This document shows positions 21,701 to 33,301 of a stretch of DNA of 64,000 nucleotides, one piece after another. The stretch covers positions 1,674,001 through 1,738,000 of the forward strand of contig JBLDXI010000011.1 of the NCBI GenBank assembly GCA_047495785.1, written 5' to 3'. The position numbers and the translations under genes were made by a program. Source of the DNA: Lepidodermella squamata. Lineage: Eukaryota > Gastrotricha. Every line of letters begins with the position of its first letter. Within the stretch, counting starts at the first letter, position 1. The notes beneath the pieces were generated by a model. That model had not been told where the DNA came from, did no database searches, and saw only the letters and a list, made by a program, of their open reading frames with translations.

Positions 21701-21835
21701 ACAACAAGGTACTTCGAGCGGAGTTGAAGTTAGGAAACATCGGACCAACCGGCCTGACGAAACCTGGTATTAACGCGGCCGCCGCGAAGGCTGTTTTCAG
21801 AAACATGTACACGGCAATCGCAAGAAAGGAGAAGG
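18796..21835 (+). mobile_element. Nearly full LINE with endonuclease, reverse transcriptase and C-terminal zinc-knuckle region
   Basis: 18796-19038 is an ORF1-like segment. From 19217, in several frames, an APE endonuclease is visible: L-L-L-G-D-F-N-C-R-L-G near 19560, G-S-V-V-D-Y-A-L-I-N near 19757 and I-S-D-H-N-A-L near 19840. The RT runs from about 20500 with G-L-D-G-I, P-K-E-W-K-T-A, then F-V-D-F-T-S-A-F-D-K (20898), V-K-Q-G-D-P-L-S-S-L-L-F (21063) and F-A-D-D-V-V-I-L (21190). Stops interrupt it at several points. From 21425 it matches the window start, defining the 3' part. This is the parent family of the fragments at 1-789, and is related to those at 3679 and 27823. Confidence 0.82.
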
Positions 21836-23044
21836 AGAAAATTTATCCCTCGCGAAAATTAATTGCACGCGAAAAAAAATCCCTCGTGAAAGAAAATCGC
21901 TCGCAGAGATTACGTAATTCTAAACGATTTGAAAAGCTGTCTTGGGCACCAGGCACCTGCGAGACTAGTTGGTCATATCATGCTCATTTCCTAGCAGCGT
22001 GAAAAACTGCTTGAGCTGAAAGTGGATGCTGCGAGGCGCTGCTGATTGGCTGAGACGACTAAGCCAATCAAATCTGGTTTAACTGGTGGTCGATTGTCCA
22101 TCAAGTGGTTATCAATCGAGCCGCGCGCGTAATTAGTGCGCCATTGTAGATCGAGTAGTCGATTAAGCGCGCCTTCGCACTTTCTCTACACAGCTATCAA
22201 TTTCGCAACCAGCCGCTATTGCTCGCATAACCGGAACGACATGCGCACGAGTTACGAGAATTACGGGCCCTCCTTAGATTGCGCAATCAGAGGGTAAATG
22301 TGGATTTTTGCGAAAACACAAACTCAAATTATCATTTCTGGACCGCACGCGCTATTGACAGAAAGATACTGCTGATTGTTTTGGCGGTTATTATACTCTG
22401 ATAACATTCAGACAATTCTCTATCGAATAGATATAGGTTTCTCGGATATAGGATAGGATAGGATAGGATAGGATAGGATAGGAATAGATATAGGAATAAT
22501 GGGAAAATCTTACGCGCGACTTCAATTTCGTTCTCAGGCGAGACAGCGCGCTCTTATCCTGTGCGCAAATTTTGAGGTGCGCGTAAAACTTATTTTCATG
22601 ATTTTTTCACGCGAGAACCATATATCTATTCGATAGCGAATTGTTGGTATTATTTTGTAGGATGAAAACCGACGCGATGTTTGGAAGTAATTCTTTGAAA
22701 TCCGCGCGCGCGCGGTCTAGAACTTGTTAAAAATCAGGACTAAGAAAAGTGAACTGATGCGCGCGCTTGTGAGGAATCCAAGTGCGCGCGCGCCAAGTCC
22801 TGATTGGCAACCAATTAGCGAGCCGGAATTGAGTGCACGCGCAACGTAATCGCCACGCGCGAGCTGTAGTTGTTACGCGAAATGCACATAACTTTTACCG
22901 AGATCGCCGTATCCTCACGAATTCAAGATTTTCGCGAAAATTACTGTTTTATTACGCAATTATCCAAGGATCGCCCTCGCGAATTTAAAATTTCGCGAAA
23001 ATAGAAAATGGTCATTTTTGGGCAATTCGCGAATTCAAGATTAC
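21836..23044. repeat. Repeat-rich, CG-dense spacer
   Basis: No gene. The stretch has runs of CGCG, decayed pieces of the foldback family (TCTATCGAATAGATATAGG near 22418 is the inverse of sequence near 12340) and AATTTTCGCG-type short repeats at 22920-23060. It separates the LINE end from the upstream block of ATPase copy D, and has no counterpart between the LINE end and copy A beyond about 22000. Confidence 0.6.
22442..22482. repeat. (GGATA)n pentanucleotide repeat
   Basis: About eight units of ATAGG/GGATA in tandem. It lies inside the decayed foldback repeat. Confidence 0.9.
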
Positions 23045-24315
23045 CGCGAAAATTAGTACGTATACAGTATTATTTTATTAGATCCGTCATATATTTTTCT
23101 AATTTATTTTTCTACTCCTTTGTGCCACTTGGCCCGTGTAAAACATCGCTACAGCGGTGACTCAGGTGCTGAACTCTCAACTGATGCCCAAGCATATCGC
23201 CGGGCAACTGGCGACTGGGCTCATAAATCCATCCATCCATTTCTTTCCTCTTTCGTGCGCTTGATTGATGTTTTTGTGTCAGGCAAGTTCTTACGTAGCA
23301 CTTGGAAAACGCAAGCATGTGGAATGTAGAACTGAATAGTTAAGTTCAGTTCTGTTCCTAATCCATCGTTATCAGTTTTCAGTTTCATTCCGTTTTTCTA
23401 ACTTTGCTGATTCAAGTTGTTTGGTTGCTTCAGGTGTTTACGACATTTTGTGTCTGTGATTTCATTCTCGGACATATTAATATTAAAGCACCTGCCACAA
23501 TAGTAATTTGAAACATCTTCAATCGTAGATTCGTGCTGTGCCTGCGCCTTTTTTCTTACCTTCCAAATTGCACATTTTCGTTCGTTTCATCTGGAAAAAA
23601 GGACAAAAGAAAAAGCTTTTTGTTTTCGTTTTCGTAGATAGCAATTCTGCCAAAGCAATTCTGCCAATGCAATTCTGCCTGTTTCATTCTTGGACATCAT
23701 AATATTGAAGCACCAGCCACTGTAGTCATTTCAAACATCTTCAATCGTAGCTAGCGATTCTGTCGAAAGAGAGAGCTCGCATCCATGAAAACATTAAAAA
23801 TTACGCTGGATGCTGTGGGTATTGAGTATCTTTTGTTGGTTAACAAGTTCAAATATATTCATAGATATACAATTAATTAAAAATGATTCTAGGAAACTTG
23901 CGCCTACTATCACTGGCGACTAAACGATTTCGTGTCGACCGTCGTCATGCTCTTCTAACGCCAAAGCTTAATACGACTCACAACTCATTCGTCATTTTCC
24001 GACGTTCCTTGTCAGCCGCGCCATCCAAGAATGCCTGGCTTGACTTTGTTAAACGTATCACAATCGGCCAACTTGCCGGTACTGCTGTCGTGCTTGTTAT
24101 TGGTAGTATCCCACTTAACTACGCCTATGTTGGATATAAGAATGCGGAAGCGATGAAACGTCGTTTAGAACAAGGCTGTGGCGCATATTTAGACACGGAC
24201 AACCGAGTTTTCATTGATCGTCCAGAGTTGGAGAAGGATTTACAACACTTGATAACGCCATATACACCGGCCTTGGCTGAAAGTTATTTCCTCATTACTG
24301 GAGAGTATGGCACAG

Positions 24316-26447
24316 ACCGCTTTGAACTTGGCAGCGTGTTTTCATCAGCACCAACTTCCACTTATCCGAGAAGTCTCATCATTTGTTATGGATTGTTATA
24401 GACCAATACTAGTTGATAGAAACAAAAATTACATTTGCATCACCTTCCGTTGGCGTGCTGCCAACTTTTGCTGCTAAGTTCAGCTTTTACCATGTAAAAT
24501 GGGTGCATCGATTTGGGACCCCATTTGTTATATCTGACAGCAGCACATAACAAACGTGAGAATTTGTTATATAACGTAACAAATGACGCTGATTGCGATG
24601 GTAATTTTTATTTTACCATCAGCATCACCTGGACAGGTGTGGATCGAAAAAACCAGGTATGGTGACTTACCTGAGCAGGTAGGGTGCGTCCCATGACCTC
24701 GAGATAATTTTTTTCGGATTCTCCGTCGAAAATTACTGGTATTCCCCAAGTTTTTTGAATTTCTGATATACATAACTCACGAAATGAGAAATATAATGAT
24801 CTTACACAGAGTTGCAATTTCCGTCATTTGTTGATGTCAGTCAATAACGAGAGTTACTCGTTTGGAAGCGGAAACTTGGATTCTTCAACATTGCCCCGTG
24901 TATCTAACAATGAGTGCACTAGGGTAAAAAATGATGCAGAATTCAACCGTGCTATTGTCTAATCAACAAAATTGATTGCTACGTGGTTAATTGATCACGT
25001 GACCTATTCGCTTTATCAAGTTTCTGATGGGTACGAATTATATTACCCTATTTGTTATAATTGTCAGCACATCATAAAAAACGTGGTATTTTGTCCTATA
25101 TGGTAATAATTGGCGCTGAAAACGCTGGTGATGTTTATTTTGCTATCAGCACCTTCTGGACAGGTGAGGATTGCTAAGAACAGGTAAGGTGTCTTCCAGC
25201 GAGCATCATAGTGAGACTCTATTCTGAATTCATTTCAAGGCAATTTTATTGAATTTTATGAAATTGATGAAAGTTATGAGGTTCTACTGTTGTTCTACAT
25301 GTTGATCTGATGTCCTGAAAGAAGCCGATTGGACCTACATGTTTGTTTTGTTTCCATAACCGTCGTAGCCGAATTTCCGAATTTCCGAAATTGATGAGCA
25401 AGAAAAGTAAGAAACTCGAGGTGAATAATGTGATTATAGGCATACATCTTTGAAATAGAAATTAATTTTCGTATCAGAATAAACCATAGCACTTGCTGGT
25501 CTTAAGTATTCCAAAATTTAAGAGTATCAATAAACAAATTAAACAATGATTCCTCAAAGAAGGTAACGAATATTATTGACTTTCTCGCACGAAAAGGTCA
25601 TAATAACAGAATAAAATATTATAGGTAATAATAAAATCAACATCACCAACGTTTTCAGGGCTACTTTTTATCTTCTAGAATTAAAATTCCACATTTGTTA
25701 CGTAGCGCTGTCAGTTAAAAAAATATCGTAATCTAATTCAATTCAGACCCATTTTAAATTTGAATAGCCAGCTACGTATCACGTGGTCAATTAACCGCCA
25801 AGCCGTCAATTATATTCGTTAGACAATAGAGATGTTAATTTCTGCATCATTTTTTACCCTAGTGCACTCATTAAAATATGTGTAACATAATCCAAGCTTC
25901 CGCTGCCAAGCAAGTAATTTTCATTGCAAACTGCCATAATCGACATTGAAATTGCAACTTTAGTTAAACTCGCTTTTATTTCTCGAGTTATATGAATCGA
26001 AAATTCGCAATACTTTGTGAAACATGGTAATTTTCGACGGAGAATCCGAAAAAAATTATCTCGAGGTCATGGGACGCACCCTACCTGCTCAGGTAAGTCA
26101 CCATACCTGGTTTTTTCGATCCACACCTGTCCAGGTGATGCTGATGGTAAAATAAAAATTACCATCGCAATCAGCGTCATTTGTTACGTTATATAACAAA
26201 TTCTCACGTTTGTTATGTGCTGCTGTCAGATATAACAAATGGGGTCCCAAATCGATGCACCCATTTTACATGGTAAAAGCTGAACTTAGCAGCAAAAGTT
26301 GGCAGCACGCCAACGGAAGGTGATGCAAATGTAATTTTTGTTTCTATCAACTAGTATTGGTCTATAACAATCCATAACAAATGATGAGACTTCTCGGATA
26401 AGTGGAAGTTGGTGCTGATGAAAACCCGCTGCTAGGTTCCGTTAGGT
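24316..26447. mobile_element. 2.1-kb foldback element with 421-bp inverted ends and 8-bp target duplication
   Basis: TGGCACAG is duplicated at 24308-24315 and 26448-26455. The outer 421 bases (24316-24736 and 26027-26447) are near-perfect inverted repeats, with imperfect tips beginning ACC. The inner 1.3 kb is also a decayed inverted repeat (for example AGTGCACTAGGGTAAAAAAT near 24913 and its complement near 25850), so the whole element can fold back. No transposase ORF is seen. The 8-bp duplication would suit a hAT-type or similar DDE element; the assignment is open. Confidence 0.88.
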
Positions 26448-26895
26448 TGGCACAGGCAAGACGATCTCGGTTATGAAAACGTGTCGATCTGTTGGGAGAG
26501 GTGTGATTTACGTGTCTGTCCCTGCGGATGTCTCCAGATTTGCCTCAGCTTTCGCCAAAGCTACCGCCTACAAAACTGAAAGTAGAGTTTCACGCTCTCA
26601 TTTATTTGTGCTACATTTGTTCTTATATAGGTAATGAAGTAAACTTGAGCGATATTTACCGTGCGTTCAAAGAAACGGCGAAGTGGTACAAGGCGAAATA
26701 TCATAAAGTACCTGTTCTTGTCATTGAATCATAAAGTACCTTCAGAAACGTGGCGTGGAGAACACTGATGGTACGCTCTACTCGCGCGTCTTTGCCCTTG
26801 TCGGTGGACGTTCGCTAGCGTTGAGCAGAGTTTCTGCTGCCCTGATACAGGGAGAATCGTTTCAAGGTACTCACTTGTAATTTGCTCTTCTATAT

Positions 26896-27088
26896 CGCGC
26901 CTTCCGTGCCTGAACAGTGTGCCTGCCGGAAATAGAAACAAATGGCGCAATGAAATTGATGCGTAGAAAGAGCTGGCGTTCAACTTTCTTACCAGCGATC
27001 AGGCACGCCACTGACTTGAGATGATGCAAAGTTAGTTTTACGTCATTTGTTTCTATTTCTGGCACACTGTTCTGGCCCGGAAGGCGCG
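26896..27088. mobile_element. Intronic MITE, copy D
   Basis: Same element, ends and ATAT flanks as at 2751-2943 in copy A, in the same intron. It therefore predates the A-to-D duplication. Confidence 0.85.
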
Positions 27089-27822
27089 ATATGTAAACAC
27101 TAATACGTGTTTTATAGACGTGAAGAAGGCGCTATTTGCAGACGTTCGAAATCGCGTGAGTCGGTGTTGGAAAAATGATGAGGATGAGACTATCATTCAA
27201 GCCATTTTTGAATGCACAAATGCGAAATCAGTTTGCACCGTGGTAGATGTTGAGCTACATCTGGAGAAGGCTGGTACTCCTATCAATGTCGAGAAGATTG
27301 ATGCTATTGGAGAAAGGATGACTTCGGCAAACTTGCTTTCAAAGGTTGCAGAGAAGACCTGGACTTTTCATTCAAACGTTCAGAGGTCCTACTTTGAGGA
27401 ACACCCACAGGTTACGGTCATGTCATGATGAGCATGGCGTGATGACCTTGTTGTTTCTCCTGACGACAGTCCCTAAAATTGAATAAACAAAATACTTAGC
27501 GATGATTTAACGTGTAATTATTATGTGCGTAAATATGTGGTAACGAACTTGAATTATTTCGATTGTAAATTTAATAAGGGATAAAAAATAATTCTTATCA
27601 TTTTGCAAAGTTCTTACGAAAATTTCTTATATTTTGCGAAACTGTTATGCAACTGATTGAAACGACGCGAGGAAGACTAATCAAAATCCCACAATATAGG
27701 CTAATAATTAAGGAAACATAAGGTTAATAGTGAAAAAGCCTTTCGACGTCATTGTGCTTTTTTGTGTTTTATTTTTGTATGATATAACATGAGTAGTTTG
27801 AATAACGGTGAAATGATATAAC

Positions 27823-30420
27823 AGTTGTTCGGTGATTGATTGTGCCGTTGTCAATACCGATCGATTCAACAAGATTGTCGACATGAGCGTGGAAGACCGC
27901 CGTGGCTCCGATCACCGAAGCATCTCGGTTAGTGTTGTGCTGAAAGATGTGAAACTGGAAAGGTGGAGGTTAGATGGCAGGACGTTTGATCGAACGGTGC
28001 ACGAGGCGTTTAGCAGACAACAAGTGGAAGGGTCGGCTAATTTATTAGCGCGAGAACTGATGGCAGTGGCTGAAGATTCACAGCGCCTGACCGAGTGGAA
28101 ATGGAAAGCAGCAGCAGCGAACAGGAAAGTTGTCCGCACAAACCCGCGTGTTATCAGGAGAAGGACCGGAGACGGAGACAAACTGGATTACCTGATTTGG
28201 AACCGAAACAAAGTTCCGGAATTGAAAAGGAAGGACCCTCGACCGAAATTGCCACCGGCTGGTGCGTTTCGGAAGCACCTACAGCAGTAACTTAGTCGCG
28301 ATGGAAGCGTGCCCGCTGAATGGAAACCACCATCGACCGAGAGTGGCGCCACGAAGAGAAGAAAAGCGTTGGGCGGAGACTTCTCGGTCAAGTTGGATGG
28401 CCTGATGAGTTGGAACAGCCCGTTTGCGAGGCTGAGCCGTGATTACGCGGAGCCGGTACGAACGCCGGATGGAAAAATGTAGCACCTCGAAATGATGTTA
28501 GACCATGTGACGGAAGGGAAGCGCTGACGAACTGCCCCTAGAAGTCGACAGCTGGCTGTGACTACGATGCTCTACGAAGGAATGTTGATGAACTGGCCCC
28601 TGTTTTGTGTCGAATTTTTACCTGTATTCTGAAGGGAGATCCTTACCCCGGCATTTGGAAGACGGCCCTGTTGACCATGATTTTCAAGCAAGGCGACGCT
28701 AATGAGGCCAAGAACTATCGGGCGATATCGTTAAAACCGTGCGTGGCGAAAGTACCGTAATTTGGGGTGACATTAGCATAGCGTTTTGCGCAGTTTTATT
28801 GCGCAGTCAAAGTAACTACTAGGTGCATGAATTGTAGTGGACAGGTAAAGGTGGGTAAAGTCACCCCAGCACATGTTAGATGCTGATGGGGTGACTTTGC
28901 ACCGCTCAAATATCGAATCCAGCAAGGTAAAGACCCTATGAGTGAGCTACCGTTGGATAGCCTGTAAGCAAGGGGGTTCGAAAATGCCATTCGATTTCGA
29001 TTTTGATCGCATGGATTCCTTTGGTTATTCACCTAAATTCTACTGGATATCGAATTTAAAAAAAATATCCAACCGAACTTCACCTGTTATTTCAAGTTCG
29101 GTAATATGTTGGATTGGTGTAAATTTAACACATCTAGGCCTAGCTTTCCTCGTACCCATGGGGTCTTTACCTTGCCGTTTCGATAATTTGAGTGGCTAAA
29201 GTCACCCCTTTTAGACATGTTAAAGTCACCCCACTGTGCAAAATAAGCACATTATCAGGCCCGCCTACGTTACGGCTACGCTCCTATTGGCCGGCCCTTT
29301 CGCGCACACTGTTACGCAACACACGCGCGCAGTAAGTGCGTGGGTGCGTGCTGAACTGAATCAATTTCAACCCAAAAAAGTCGCGCATTTCGCATGTATT
29401 TTCAGCATTATAAAACATAATTCCAACCGAAAAAATCCTCATCTATCGATATAAAATTTGCATGGTAGGTACGAATAATAAGCAAACATGGCGCACTTTC
29501 GGACATATTCACAAGGCACGCTCACTCGCCCAAGTCGTGCGCACTGTTATTTATCGCTAATTTTACCGCGCGCGCAGCTGTCAAAGAGTAACTTAAACTT
29601 TATGTGTCGGTTTTTATGCCAAAATGAAGAGAATTTAATCCTCTATCGATAGAATATATTGTTCTCGCTCGAAAAACTGAAAGGGAAAAAGTTTTACGTG
29701 CACTGAAAAATTAGGGCAGGTGACCTCACGCGAGCGCACCACCAAGTAAAAATTGGTCACGTAAAATATTTAATTCTCAGATTTTAATCGTAAAAAGTCT
29801 ATATTCAATCGATAGAGAATTCAATTTACTTCATTTTGATGTAAAAGCCGACGTGAAATTCATAGATTGCCCTTTGATTTCAGTTCAAAATGAGCTGACC
29901 AATAGGAGCGCGCGCAGAGCCGTAACGTAGGCGGGCCTGAAACTGTGCGCAAAATCACCCCAAATTACGGTATATGCGAAAATCCTCAACAATTGTCTGC
30001 GAAAGTGGTTGAGTGTATTTTCACCGTTGAAACAATGTCAGTTCGGTTTTTAGGAAGGTGTCTCTTCCACTGATAGACCGCAGGTAGACCGCGAACTGTT
30101 GTTCAGGAAGCTGGTAAGGAGAGGTGTCCCGCTGCTGTTTGTGGCAATGCTGAGGGACATGTACACCGGAACGGAGGCGGCGGTCGCGGTTGGTGGCGAA
30201 GTCTCGGACCCATTTGAGACAACGACCGGCATGAAGCAGGGCGATCCTTTTGTTCTGCGTGTATATCGACGACCTTGAGGACGCGCTGTCGATTCTGGGG
30301 GTGCCTGGACTACCGCTGGGCATCAAAACTGTGCGAACTTTGCTGTTTGCCGACGATGTGGTAATTCTATGCGCGCGAAAGTGTGAAATGGACGGATACC
30401 TTCTGCGACTCGAAAAATAC
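27823..30420 (+). mobile_element. LINE RT fragment, duplicate of 3679-6330
   Basis: The order is the same as in the first block: endonuclease C-terminus (27832), linker, RT start, TA-flanked element (28755-29970), then RT to F-A-D-D at about 30345. It is cut at 30420 by another insertion. It travelled with the ATPase duplication and is not an independent insertion, since the break points and the nested element match. Confidence 0.85.
28755..29970. mobile_element. TA-flanked inverted-repeat element, duplicate copy
   Basis: Duplicate of 4611-5880 with clean ends CCGTAATTTGGGGTGA and CACCCCAAATTACGG. It is 54 bp shorter than the first copy through small deletions (for example near 29150 and 29400). 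TA lies at 28753-28754 and 29971-29972. Confidence 0.8.
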
Positions 30421-32537
30421 GTTATACACTTTTCTATCGTGCACATTGGGCATTATTATATAGTGTGCACGACGGCCGTGCACGATGAAAATGTCAGTCT
30501 CACTTTTGTCAGGCTTTAAAAATCATTTCGGTCGATTTTAAAAATAACCGGGCTGAATAAAACGGTTAAATTTTATATCAGCATTATCGGGCTAAGGAGG
30601 TCTATGTAATGGATCAGATCATTTATTTAAAATTTGTCGCGTTTAAAATTTAGCTGTGCACGACGGATCTTGCACGACCTAGTAAGGACCAGTAATTAAA
30701 TCGCCGATAATTACCGCGCCCGTACTCAAACAGATATAATATAGGGAATAGTGCGCGCACCTTGATAGGTTATTAGCGCGCGCGGGACGCTGTACTCAAA
30801 CATGAAACCGTATTTATTACCTTAAAAATCGGTAAAATAGAAATAATATTTCTTGTTTTAGGATTTTCATTTTAATTTTTATTGGACGCGCCTCCTTCGT
30901 CGGCGCGAGCGCGCTATTTTTATTTCTACCAACTGACCCATCCTTCTCATTTCTACATTTTTGATCTATAGCCATCAAGGCCGAGAAGCGTCCAATTGGG
31001 TCTGGTTTGTTGCTACTAAAATCGGGAAAATCAGACAAAATATTATTACCTTATTTCGTGTAATTTTTGTGTAATTTTTTGTGGACGCGCCTCCTTCGTC
31101 GGCGCGAGTAATATTTTTAAATCATTATTGGGAGCGCTCGGCGCATTGTTTTTGCGTATTTGCGGTTTCATTTTAACTCTTTAATTCAATCTGGGACACG
31201 CTCCCTGCGGTCGCGTGTTCGTTTTAAATTGGGTCATTTATTTTCTCTCGTGGCTACCTCATTTTTTAATCTGGTTTATTTATTGTCTTCGGGGCCATTG
31301 CTTGATGATTATAATTGAGATAATAGGTAAAATCAGGAATAGTTTTTTTTCTGGACGCGCCCCCCTGCGGTCGGCGCGCATCCCTGTTTTTTCGGGTCAT
31401 TTATTGTCTCTTTGGCCGCAAAGAAGCGCTTGCGCAATAATAATGACCTGGGTCATTTAATTGTGTCAGGTCAATTATCGGAGCGCGCGTGCCATCTTCT
31501 GGGTTTCGGTTTTTTACCGGGTTGGGAATGTGACCCAGGTCATGAAATTATTACAGGAGCGCGCCTCCCTTTGGTCGGCGCGCATATGCCTTTATACAGG
31601 GCTTGAGATTTTATTACAGGTAATGGAATGTGACCTGGGTCACGTTTTTTGGCAGGGCCGGGCGGACGCGGCAGGGGTCTCATTAATTTTACGCGGCAGC
31701 CCTATGGAATCCTAGTGGGCTGCCGCTGCGGCTGTCGTGATCAACAAAATGGGGTGTTTTCCTCTATTTTCGGAAAAACTTGAAATTTTCAAAAAATCGT
31801 AGAAAATCAACGGTTTATGACAGGGCAATTTGGAAATCAGATTCCAAGAGACAATTTGCGACTGAATATGGAAAAAATTAGCAAGACGTAAGCACACCTC
31901 CACAGCGAATAAGCGACAGGTCTATTGATGTCTTATCAAATGAAAAATGGGTGTTATTTTCAATAATTGTAATTTTCATATATATTTAAATAAATTTAAC
32001 CAGAATCAAATGGACGCTTCTCGGCCTTGATGACTATAGATCAAAAGTGTAGAAAGAGAAGGATGGGTCAGAAAGGCATCCTAGTTATCTATTTTTTTTC
32101 GTAATTTGGAATTTGCATATTTTACGGCTATTTATAATGGCCTTGTTCCTTCGGTCAATCTCTATAAATTTGAAATGAAATGATGAAAAATAGGTGAAAA
32201 CATTTCTCTGGCGCCTTGACCTATATTTCGGAATACGCGCGCACTCAGGTAATTAGCGTGGCCGACTATATTATTGCTGTTAATTATGGGCTGAATTTTA
32301 TATAATTTTTATCTCGCTGATTTTTCACTCGATTTTCATCGGGTAAAATTTGTTAGTCTTCGCTTGGCGAATATTATGTGGCTGCAAATTTTCAATTTTT
32401 TTAAATTAAAATTGGGAGAATTATAGCGTTTTGAAATTTTAAAGTACTGGCATGTGTGAATGACCTAGTGCGTGTGCACGATGGCCTGGTAATAGTTGTG
32501 CACACTAATATTAGGCACAGTGCATGAAAAAAAGTGC
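30421..32537. mobile_element. 2117-bp insertion with imperfect inverted ends and repeated GC-rich hairpin motifs
   Basis: Copy 1 reads GAAAAATAC directly into GATTGGCAG (about 6330), whereas here 2117 bases intervene, giving exact edges. The ends are imperfect inverted repeats (CACTTTTCTATCGTGCAC and TGCATGAAAAAAAGTG, with a shared TAGTGTGCAC block). A second inverted pair, about 60 bp, is at 30940-31003 and 32010-32071 (CAAGGCCGAGAAGCGTCCA). The centre repeats a GGACGCGCC(T)CC...GGCGCG hairpin at about 30893, 31082, 31353 and 31555. No transposase ORF is visible. Confidence 0.75.
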
Positions 32538-33301
32538 GATTGGCAGTATTCCGTGATTGGCAACGCGGTGTATACGTTAACCCGATATATGTCGGAAATG
32601 CAACATTCTGATCGAATCGTCTAATTGGCAGCTGCTGTGTCACCTCATGACCGAGGCATCGTTAAAGTGTTCGACAGGCTGTTGGTCTTGTTGTATCCTT
32701 TTTGTATTTAACAGTTATTCGAAATAGCAGGTGTTTTAATTAATGCTGTTACAAATTAAGAGGTCAAGTGATACCCACCAGTTACGAATTATCTGTCGTA
32801 ATATTAAGGATTAATTCGCTTGTATTGATGTTGATTTTTATCTTTTTGTTTTTAATCAAAAATTTACCATCCTGGCTGCGATCGACTAATCGGAATAAAT
32901 CAATTTGTATAATCGTATCGTATCGTATTTCAATTTTTTGCGCGCGTCTTTCTTTGCTCTTTCGTGAGCTTGATTGATGTTTATGTTTTTGATGAGTTAC
33001 GCTTAAACCCATTTATAATCTCTAAACGTTGTGTTAATCGTCAAAATCTTTTGCCCTTTACCCCGCCTTTTCTTCTAATCAATATCATAGTGGTCTGAGA
33101 ATTCATTCTTGGACATCAAATTATTAAGGCACCTGCCACAGTAGTCATTTCAAACATCTTCAATCGTAGCTAGCGATTCTGTCGAAAGAAGGAGCTCGAA
33201 TCCCCGAAAACATTAAAAATTACGCTGGATGCTGTGGGTATTGAGTATTTTTTGTTGGTTAATAAGTTCAGATATATTCATAGATATACAGTTAATTAAA
33301 A
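32538..33301 (+). other. LINE remnant and 5' flank of ATPase copy E
   Basis: Matches 6331-7094 almost throughout and contains no gene. The conserved upstream block begins near 32930. Confidence 0.5.

Larger units (their letters stand above)
23883..27428 (+). pseudogene. ATPase array copy D, destroyed
   Basis: This copy is nearly identical to A but broken twice. A 2132-bp foldback element (24316-26447) sits in exon 1 exactly in the Walker A codons, ending the frame shortly after. In addition, sequence equivalent to 2327-2596 of copy A (end of exon 2, intron 2, start of exon 3) is replaced by 13 bases at 26728-26740. Surviving parts are 23883-24315, 26456-26580 (exon 1 end), 26630-26727 (exon 2 start), 26741-26866 (exon 3 end) and 27118-27428 (exon 4). 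No functional ATPase could be made. Confidence 0.9.

Noticed and set aside
22437-22490. Telomere-like repeat tract
   Set aside because: The unit is GGATA, short and imperfect, and lies inside a decayed foldback; it does not resemble TTAGGG-type telomere repeats.
24567-24817. Minus-strand ORFs inside the foldback element
   Set aside because: They lie in the inverted arm, have no transposase motif, and recur in the other arm only as a consequence of palindromy.
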